A program made the translations under genes and the position numbers. A DNA stretch of 10,312 nt, taken from NCBI GenBank assembly GCA_013415595.1, contig JAAEEW010000172.1:1-10312 (forward strand), in the 5' to 3' direction. Below are positions 6,028 to 10,312 of the stretch, piece by piece; the stretch's first letter is position 1; each line of letters opens with the position of its first letter. This stretch comes from Methanosarcinales archaeon. Lineage in GTDB: Archaea; Halobacteriota; Methanosarcinia; Methanotrichales; Methanotrichaceae. The notes under the pieces are model-generated. The model did not search any database, was not told the origin of the DNA, and saw nothing but the letters and a program-made list of their open reading frames with translations.

Positions 6028-6912
6028 ATGGCAGAGAACGCAACCGGAAACGTAGCCGGAAACGTAGCCGGAGATGTAACCGGAAATGTAACCGGAAATG
6101 TAACTGGAAACATAAGCGACCTGATCTCCAGCTTAAACGCCCCGGTGGTGATCAACACCGTGGTGACCCTGATCTTGGCCTATCTGATAACCAGGCTGCT
6201 CACCTTCGCCCTCATCAGGTTCTCAGAGCGGGCCGGGAAATACAGGATCACGGTGAAGATGTTAATCCCCCTCCTCAAGTTCACCGTCTACGGGGTGGCA
6301 TTCTTCTACATCCTGAAATCCATCATCGCCCTCACCTCCATCCAGCTGGTGGCCTTTTCCGGAGTCCTGGGGGCGGCGGTCGGTTTTGGCCTAAAAGACC
6401 TGCTGGCGGAGGTAGTGGGGGGCCTGATCATCACCCTGGACAAGCCCTACCAGGTGGGGGACAAGGTAAAGATCGGAGAATACTACGGGGAGGTGCAGGA
6501 CATCGGCCTGCGGGCCACCAGGCTGGTGACCCCGGACGACAGCCTGGTATCTGCCCCCAACCAGATCGTGCTGAACAACTCGGTGGCCAACGCCAACGCC
6601 GGAGCGCCGGAGATGATGGTGGTGGTCGACCTGTTCATCGATGCCGCCTCCGACGCAGAAAAGGCTCTGGAGATCCTGAGGGAGGCCATTGTCACCTCCA
6701 GGTACGTTTACATAACTGATAAGCGTCCGATCACCATGCTGCTGAAGGATTATCCATTCTATCGCCGGGTGCGAGCCAAGGGATACGTATTCGATCTGAG
6801 ATACGAGTTCAACTTCGAGTCGGACGTCACCCGCCGGGCCTGGGAGGCGTTCAAGAAAGCAGGCATCGAGCCGCCCCGGGCGGGATTGGTGGACGTGGAC
6901 AGGGCATCCTGA
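6028..6912 (+). CDS. mscS: MscS-family mechanosensitive channel with N-terminal sequon-repeat tail
   Basis: A 294-residue small-conductance mechanosensitive channel that releases solutes when the membrane is stretched. TM1 is about 39-63, TM2 about 78-101 and the pore helix TM3 from about 106. The family signature is clear: GAAVGFGLKDLLAEVVGG (115-132), DKPYQVGD (138-145), then the beta domain with GEVQDIGLRATRL (154-166) and SAPNQIVLNN (175-184). A C-terminal alpha/beta cage follows. Length is close to E. coli MscS (286). Residues 4-30 are a four-residue repeat, G-N-V-(T/A), containing sequons at N4, N20, N24 and N28. MscS topology and the basic residues after TM1 place this tail outside the cell. 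The gene starts on the base after the stop of the AAA-like gene, so it depends on that operon's promoter. Confidence 0.95.
   Translation: MAENATGNVAGNVAGDVTGNVTGNVTGNISDLISSLNAPVVINTVVTLILAYLITRLLTFALIRFSERAGKYRITVKMLIPLLKFTVYGVAFFYILKSIIALTSIQLVAFSGVLGAAVGFGLKDLLAEVVGGLIITLDKPYQVGDKVKIGEYYGEVQDIGLRATRLVTPDDSLVSAPNQIVLNNSVANANAGAPEMMVVVDLFIDAASDAEKALEILREAIVTSRYVYITDKRPITMLLKDYPFYRRVRAKGYVFDLRYEFNFESDVTRRAWEAFKKAGIEPPRAGLVDVDRAS
6034..6117 (+). repeat. 12-bp tandem repeat (7 units) within mscS encoding a sequon array
   Basis: Seven units of consensus GGAAAYGTAACC/GCC: GAGAACGCAACC at 6034, two identical GGAAACGTAGCC units at 6046 and 6058, GGAGATGTAACC at 6070, GGAAATGTAACC at 6082, GGAAATGTAACT at 6094 and GGAAACATAAGC at 6106. 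The unit is four codons, so copy-number changes keep the frame. Near identity of neighbouring units suggests recent slippage. Confidence 0.9.
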
Positions 6913-6928
6913 GATGAGCCTGATGAGG

Positions 6929-6953
6929 TGAGCCTGAATGCGGCTGGGGCTCA
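6929..6953. terminator. hairpin between convergent mscS and small ORF ends
   Basis: TGAGCC (6929-6934) pairs with GGCTCA (6948-6953) across a 13-base loop. It lies 17 bases after the mscS stop and overlaps the stop codon of the minus-strand small ORF. There is no T run, so termination is only a guess; it could also protect mRNA 3' ends. TGAGCCTGA is also directly repeated at 6915 and 6929. Confidence 0.35.
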
Positions 6954-7079
6954 GTAGATCAGGTTCAGGGCCACGAAGATGATGAGAACTGCCAGCCGAT
7001 CTGCCCAGTTAATGACGTAAGCATTTCCTTCAGATCGGATTGAACCCTCTTGATCAGGATCAGTTGGAATCTTCGCCAA
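6951..7079 (-). CDS. putative 42-residue single-span membrane protein (TTG start)
   Basis: An open frame on the minus strand: TTG at 7079, a polar Asp/Glu/Ser-containing front half (residues 1-27), then a strongly hydrophobic C-terminus, LAVLIIFVALNLIY (29-42), that ends the protein. GGAGATGA (7086-7093 on the minus strand) matches seven of eight bases of the ideal ribosome-binding site, six bases before the TTG. Third positions become GC-rich in the hydrophobic part, as in real genes here. A TATA-like TTTATATG lies at 7161-7168. No family is recognised. The TTG start and short length leave doubt, and it could be the tail of a decayed gene. Confidence 0.45.
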   Translation of the reverse strand: MAKIPTDPDQEGSIRSEGNAYVINWADRLAVLIIFVALNLIY

Positions 7080-7160
7080 CGATTTTCATCTCCCGCACCG
7101 CGTTATCGTGTTGCTCTTGGACTCATTTGTCTTGCGGCATTGCCAGCCTTCATTTCCAGT

Positions 7161-7168
7161 CATATAAA
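7161..7168 (-). promoter_or_regulatory. TATA-like element upstream of the 42-residue ORF
   Basis: Minus-strand TTTATATG; the predicted start near 7139 leaves about 60 nt of leader before TTG 7079. It sits downstream of the 34-residue ORF, so the two small ORFs may have separate transcripts. Confidence 0.35.
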
Positions 7169-7254
7169 TGGGATTCTTGACCAATTAAAGGCGGTCGTTC
7201 CACTAACATGAGTTAATTTTTCTAACAGATCGTCGGCTTTCCGCCGGATCGACC

Positions 7255-7359
7255 TTACTTGCTTCTCTTCTCGGACCAGATTGGCAGACCTACTGAGATC
7301 ACTACCATGAATGCGCAGATGATTATCGTGTCCAGTAGCTGGGTCATTATTGGAACCAT
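7255..7359 (-). CDS. putative 34-residue single-span membrane protein with ideal ribosome-binding site
   Basis: The minus strand carries GGAGGTGA (7365-7372), a perfect complement of the archaeal 16S rRNA 3' end, then five bases, then ATG 7359. The frame encodes 34 residues: a short polar start, one hydrophobic span LLDTIIICAFMVVISVGLP (8-26) and a basic tail WSEKRSK, ending in TAA. The basic tail predicts N-terminus out, C-terminus in. No family was recognised; small subunits of transporters or pumps have this shape. The frame stays open upstream to ATG 7428 (57 residues), but the ribosome-binding site favours 7359. An overlapping 118-codon frame (7160-7516, GTG start) has a more irregular composition and is judged less likely. 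Confidence 0.55.
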   Translation of the reverse strand: MVPIMTQLLDTIIICAFMVVISVGLPIWSEKRSK

Positions 7360-7364
7360 TGGTG

Positions 7365-7372
7365 TCACCTCC
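7365..7372 (-). promoter_or_regulatory. ideal Shine-Dalgarno site of the 34-residue ORF
   Basis: GGAGGTGA on the minus strand, eight consecutive bases complementary to the 16S anti-Shine-Dalgarno region, with 5-base spacing to ATG 7359. It is the strongest such site in the window and decides the start of this tiny gene. Confidence 0.6.
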
Positions 7373-7540
7373 GGGGTCTTGGATAGGCCGCCGTAAAGCG
7401 CAAAACAGTAGGATGAACCAGGAACCATAGATTGCGATTCTCCTTTGCTCTACGTATGCCCATGCAGGTCCTCTTGGCAATCCAGTGCCAGGCGTCCGTC
7501 GCCGCATCTGGATCACTGAGCGCCTATCCTCGGATTCGAA

Positions 7541-7548
7541 GATATAAA
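7541..7548 (-). promoter_or_regulatory. TATA box, minus strand, upstream of the small ORFs
   Basis: TTTATATC on the minus strand. Transcription would begin near 7519, about 160 nt before the 34-residue ORF. It would almost coincide with the GTG (7516) of the overlapping 118-codon frame. Confidence 0.4.
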
Positions 7549-7919
7549 GTTTATGCTCTAAGCTATAAAAATTTAGAATCCTTTTTTTCTACCTATCAGG
7601 ACGATATGGATTTAAATCAAAAAATGAAGATCTGAGAGCCACATAATAAAAACTAAATTTTCCTTCAGGTAGTAAATAGAGATTTTATCGCGAAAATTGG
7701 TGTTTAACCTGTTATGAAGAAATTAGAAGTCTCTATACATTGAAAAAATGCCTCTCCGTCCTTAATTGAAATTGAAGCTTGGATAACTGTTATGTCGTAA
7801 ATTAAAATAAATGCTACTTGATATTAACTTTCACTCCCGCAAATAAATTTTTACGTATACGCATCTCCAGACATCTATTCGATTGGACTTGCATGCTATA
7901 GGCTGCGGTTTTTAAATGA

Positions 7920-7936
7920 CGAAAATTGCATTTTCG
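7920..7936. repeat. perfect 7-bp hairpin in the AT-rich island
   Basis: CGAAAAT (7920-7926) and ATTTTCG (7930-7936) pair around a three-base loop. A second small stem, GCCGG/CCGGC, lies at 7966-7980 just before the TATA box at 7985. Confidence 0.5.
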
Positions 7937-7984
7937 AGGACGATAGGAAGCATAAAGAGTATGGTGCCGGAGTGCCCGGCATGG

Positions 7985-7992
7985 TATATAAG
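7985..7992 (+). promoter_or_regulatory. orphan TATA box (TATATAAG)
   Basis: A near-canonical archaeal TATA box with no protein-coding gene after it. The plus-strand start would be near 8015, in GC-rich sequence. Because the motif is palindromic (CTTATATA on the other strand), it could also fire leftward into the AT-rich island. Confidence 0.35.
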
Positions 7993-8210
7993 CCGTCTGA
8001 AAAAGTAGGCCCCAGGGCCCAGGTTCCCCCCGGGAAGACACACCAGCTCCCGAAAGACTGCGGCCCCATGTGAGCAGCCGCCCGGAGGCCTTCGATGCAC
8101 CAGGTGCGCCCATCCTCCAAATCGTCCAGCCGCCCAGTGGCTCAGCATCTCCATCGCCACAGGTCGGTCCTGGATGCCTTGGTCGCTCGATTGGAGAGTC
8201 AGCTGCTCAT

Positions 8211-8343
8211 TCAGTCGTTTCATGCTCCTGTCGTCCGATTCTTATCTCAGTCGTGCCATGCCCCTGAAATCCGGCTGTCTTTCATTCATCCAGCACTCCC
8301 CCCACCCGTCATTATCCCGGTTTGGCAGTGCTCCTGTCGTCCG
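8211..8343 (+). repeat. degenerate direct repeats in the gene-free region
   Basis: TCAGTCGTTTCATGCTCCTG (8211-8230) recurs at 8247-8266 with 17 of 20 bases the same (period 36). TGCTCCTGTCGTCCG (8223-8237) recurs exactly at 8329-8343. Spacing and conservation are irregular, so this is not a CRISPR array. Confidence 0.6.
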
Positions 8344-8543
8344 GTTACCATTTGCTATCCCTAAATTCCTGCGTTCCGCTGTCCGGATTGCCAAATAGTG
8401 AGATATCGGCTCCGATCAGCCATTCTTTGTATCGGCAATGGAAGGACGAGGGCCCGTTCCTGAATTCCGTCAGAGAAGCAAGGCCACAGCCTCATCATCC
8501 CGTGGTGGACCTGAAACGAGGGAAACCCGGCAGAATCTGCAGC

Positions 8544-8554
8544 ATATTTATTTA
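8544..8554 (+). promoter_or_regulatory. TATA box of the cyclophilin gene
   Basis: ATATTTATTTA in a local AT-rich dip. A start near 8575 gives a leader of about 28 nt containing GAGG (8592-8595) seven bases before ATG 8603. Confidence 0.55.
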
Positions 8555-8602
8555 TCGATGTGTGGACAAGTCCGTCCTGGAAAACGCAGTTGAGGATTGG
8601 CC

Positions 8603-9088
8603 ATGACAGAGAAAGAAGACAGCGGACAGGGAAAGAGAGTTCTTCTGGAGACCAGCATGGGAAAGATCACCCTGGAGCTTTTTGCAGACATGCCCATCAC
8701 CGCCGGGAACTTCGAGAAGCTGGTGAGAGAGAAATTTTACGACGGCACCATCTTTCACCGCATCATAGACGGCTTCATGATTCAGGGCGGCGACCCCCGG
8801 GGAACCGGAATGGGCGGCCCGGGCTACACCATCAAGGATGAGTTCACCGCTCACAACCGCAACGACCGGGGGACCATCTCCATGGCCAACGCCGGCCCCA
8901 ACACCGGCGGAAGCCAGTTCTTCATCAACCTGGTGGACAACAACTATCTGGACAAGAATCACCCCGTTTTCGGGAAGGTGGTGGAGGGCATGGATGTGAT
9001 GGAGGCCATGGGCAAGGTCAAGACCAGCCCCAGAAACGATAGACCGCTCAAAGATGTCCGGATCATGCAGGCCACAGTCCTGGAGTGA
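8603..9088 (+). CDS. cyclophilin-type peptidyl-prolyl cis-trans isomerase
   Basis: 161 residues from ATG 8603, a single cyclophilin domain that speeds proline isomerisation during folding. No signal peptide or membrane segment, so cytoplasmic. Motifs: FHRIIDGFMIQGGD (51-64) supplies catalytic Arg53 with Phe58, Met59 and Gln61; GTISMANAG and GGSQFFI form the binding groove; LDKNHPVFGKV is the last signature. The position of human CypA Trp121 is Tyr here (NNYLDKNH), as in many microbial cyclophilins with weak cyclosporin binding. Start: GAGG at 8592-8595 favours ATG 8603; TTG 8597 is in frame but less likely. Monocistronic with its own promoter, and convergent with the phosphoesterase gene. Confidence 0.95.
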   Translation: MTEKEDSGQGKRVLLETSMGKITLELFADMPITAGNFEKLVREKFYDGTIFHRIIDGFMIQGGDPRGTGMGGPGYTIKDEFTAHNRNDRGTISMANAGPNTGGSQFFINLVDNNYLDKNHPVFGKVVEGMDVMEAMGKVKTSPRNDRPLKDVRIMQATVLE

Positions 9089-9151
9089 GACGGAAAAGAG
9101 ACTGGAGAGACGACGGGACAAAGACTACGGGATAAAAATCGGCTTCCGGAT

Positions 9152-9201
9152 GGCATAGAGACGGCAAAGAGGGTATAAAGACGGTATAGAGACGGCGAGA
9201 C
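9152..9201 (+). repeat. degenerate 11-bp tandem repeat, consensus GGTATAGAGAC
   Basis: Units: GGCATAGAGAC (9152-9162), GGCAAAGAG (9163-9171, shortened), GGTATAAAGAC (9172-9182), GGTATAGAGAC (9183-9193) and GGCGAGAC (9194-9201). Further AGAGAC and AAGAC words flank it from 9088 to 9215. It lies in the 3' flank of the cyclophilin gene. Function unknown. Confidence 0.7.
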
Positions 9202-9452
9202 AAGCCAAAGACAAAAAGAGCTGCAGGGCCTGGAGAGGGGCGAAACGGCCCGGGGAGCTGCAGACTTCAAAGGCTTGCCGGAAGGGAGAAAACCATGGCT
9301 TCCGGCCCAATCTAGCCCGGGAACGGATGAGGGCGGAGAGGGCATGGAGGGTGGAGCGTTTTAAACTCACCATCCCGCTCTGCGATCCCTGCCTCCTCAC
9401 CCCCCCGGTCAGGCCCGTCTCCCCGCCGTCCTGCTGGCCGCCTTTCCCTTCA

Positions 9453-9470
9453 GGACTGTTTTTCCAGTCC
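9453..9470 (-). terminator. perfect 6-bp hairpin between convergent genes
   Basis: GGACTG (9453-9458) pairs with CAGTCC (9465-9470). On the plus strand the loop holds five T; on the minus strand it is GAAAAA. It is 26 bases past the phosphoesterase stop codon, so it may end or protect that transcript. The T5 could also stop a long cyclophilin transcript from the other side. Confidence 0.4.
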
Positions 9471-9496
9471 CCTGTTCCCAGACATCCGGCCTTGGC

Positions 9497-10312
9497 CTAC
9501 TTCCAGATCTGGGGGGTGATCTTGCCCTTGTCGATCTCCAGGTAATTGTACTCCCGGCCGGAGTCCTTGTTCCAGGAGCCGGTGTTGGCCACCCGGTTCT
9601 GGGGGTCGTTGAAGGGCCGGTGGGTGTGGCCGAATACCAGAACCTCGTCCTTGCTCATTCCCAGGTACATGCACCTGGACCTGGAGCAGGCCAGCTGATC
9701 GACGAAGTATTTGGCCTCATGGGTGCCGGCCAGCCTCGTCTCCGGCTTTTCCATCATGGAGTGCAAAGCCCCGGAGATGTCCTTTGGAACCCGCTTCAGA
9801 TCGGAGAGGAAGTTCTTGGAGGTCTGGATGGCGTCCCACAGCTCGCTGGCTGCGTTTCCCGTGTCGTCCCCGGCCAGGCACAGGTTCTCGGCAAACAGCT
9901 CATAGGCGGTCAGGGACTTGAAGTAGGGGTTCCCGATGACCTCAAGCTGGTAGCCGTGGGTGAAGAAGTACTTGTCCACCCCGTCGCCGAGGGATACCTG
10001 CTTGGCCACGTCGGCAAACGGGAAGCGGTCTGCCAGGTACTCCTTGAGCTTGAGCATGAAATAGTCGTGGTTTCCAACCACGTAATGAACCTTCACCTTG
10101 TCGCTTAGACCAGTCAGCCTGGTGACGATATCCTCAGTCTCTATCAGCACCTTGGCGTAGTCCCGTCTCCAGAAGTCGAAGATGTCTCCCACCAGCACCA
10201 GATCTCCTCCCTTCTTGAGCTGGTTGCTGGCGATGTGGTCCAGAAAGTCCGCAAATTTTTTGTCGTCGGCTCTGACCTTTGGGTCTGCTGGCTTCTCGGC
10301 CAGATGTACATC
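9497..10312 (-). CDS. calcineurin-like metallophosphoesterase (LpxH-like), 5' end outside window
   Basis: 271 codons are visible; the start lies beyond the right edge. The dinuclear metal site is laid out in order: DVH at the very first codons (usual form SDxH), GDIFDFW (42-48), GNHD (80-83), THG (118-120) and, near the C-terminus, FGHTHRPF. The spacing and the GDIFDFW form resemble UDP-2,3-diacylglucosamine hydrolase (LpxH) and related phosphatases. Archaea make no lipid A, so that reaction is unlikely and the true substrate (a nucleotide, phospholipid precursor or other phosphodiester) is unknown. No membrane segment is visible in the part present. The gene is convergent with cyclophilin. 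Only a few residues should be missing if DVH is near the N-terminus, as is usual in the family. Confidence 0.9.
   Translation of the reverse strand, partial: DVHLAEKPADPKVRADDKKFADFLDHIASNQLKKGGDLVLVGDIFDFWRRDYAKVLIETEDIVTRLTGLSDKVKVHYVVGNHDYFMLKLKEYLADRFPFADVAKQVSLGDGVDKYFFTHGYQLEVIGNPYFKSLTAYELFAENLCLAGDDTGNAASELWDAIQTSKNFLSDLKRVPKDISGALHSMMEKPETRLAGTHEAKYFVDQLACSRSRCMYLGMSKDEVLVFGHTHRPFNDPQNRVANTGSWNKDSGREYNYLEIDKGKITPQIWK

Larger units (their letters stand above)
7549..8540. other. gene-free region: AT-rich island followed by GC-rich, pyrimidine-rich sequence
   Basis: No reading frame here has convincing protein-like composition plus a start signal. Bases 7549-7960 are clearly AT-rich, unlike the surrounding GC-rich genes, and carry homopolymer runs (T7 at 7582-7588). 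From about 7965 the sequence becomes GC-rich and, on the plus strand, pyrimidine-rich, with degenerate repeats at 8211-8343. It could be a decayed gene, a horizontally acquired remnant or an unrecognised RNA gene; nothing seen decides. No tRNA or known RNA fold was found. Confidence 0.5.
9089..9496. other. gene-free region between convergent genes
   Basis: No gene is supported. Bases 9089-9300 are purine-rich on the plus strand with many AGAGAC/AAAGAC words (see the tandem repeat), resembling 101-260 and 895-970. From about 9365 the plus strand turns C/T-rich, with runs of C. A hairpin lies at 9453-9470. Confidence 0.6.

Noticed and set aside
6912..6940. TGATGA and CTGA words resembling C/D-box guide RNA motifs
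   Set aside because: The spacing is too short for a guide RNA and the words come from a TGAGCCTGA direct repeat at the end of mscS.
7160..7516. 118-codon minus-strand frame with GTG start and a short hydrophobic stretch
   Set aside because: It overlaps the 34-residue ORF in another frame, its composition is irregular, no family is seen and it has no ribosome-binding site. It could be leaderless from the TATA box at 7541, so it is kept as an alternative rather than called.
7520..7545. TTCGAATCC on the minus strand, resembling a tRNA T-loop
   Set aside because: The flanking bases do not form the five-pair T stem, and no acceptor or anticodon arm could be drawn around it.
7814..8223. Overlapping minus-strand frames of 74-103 codons in the gene-free region
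   Set aside because: Composition is irregular, they overlap one another in different frames and none has a ribosome-binding site or a recognisable domain.
8211..8343. Repeats considered as a CRISPR array
   Set aside because: Only two to three diverged copies with irregular spacing and no cas genes nearby.

Overview
The window looks like chromosome from a GC-rich methanogenic archaeon, most likely the Methanothrix/Methanosaeta group. This is an inference from style: TATA-type promoters about 25 bases before predicted transcript starts, Shine-Dalgarno sites matching GGAGGTGA, oligo-T stops, AGG/CTG/GAG-rich codon use and the gene set. No rRNA, tRNA, CRISPR array or insertion sequence was seen.

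Layout: (1) 1-1178: a short secreted beta-rich protein (457-867) between purine-rich, gene-free tracts. (2) 1179-2197: a rearrangement scar. The front half of a family-A DNA polymerase, with a 3'-5' exonuclease domain that has lost every catalytic residue, is joined tail to tail with the front end of a secreted TPR protein. Both genes are broken at the same point near 1966-1970. (3) 2409-4795, minus strand: a long KamA-family radical SAM aminomutase whose substrate-site residues match glutamate rather than lysine 2,3-aminomutase, and a single-domain rhodanese, each with its own promoter. (4) 4943-6912, plus strand: a two-gene operon of a winged-helix AAA-like protein with a ruined P-loop, directly abutting an MscS channel gene. 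The channel's external N-terminus is a 12-bp tandem repeat encoding N-glycosylation sequons. (5) 6913-8602: 1.7 kb with no ordinary gene. It holds two very short membrane-protein ORFs on the minus strand with strong ribosome-binding sites, an AT-rich island and an orphan TATA box. (6) 8544-10312: a cyclophilin (plus) converging on a partial calcineurin-like phosphoesterase (minus), with repeats and a hairpin between them.

A possible shared theme is osmotic adaptation: a putative beta-glutamate-forming aminomutase (solute synthesis) beside an MscS channel (solute release). The strongest second-look items are the MscS sequon array, the aminomutase substrate residues, the gene-truncation junction and the hidden small membrane ORFs. 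Functions come from motif reading alone; no database search was run.
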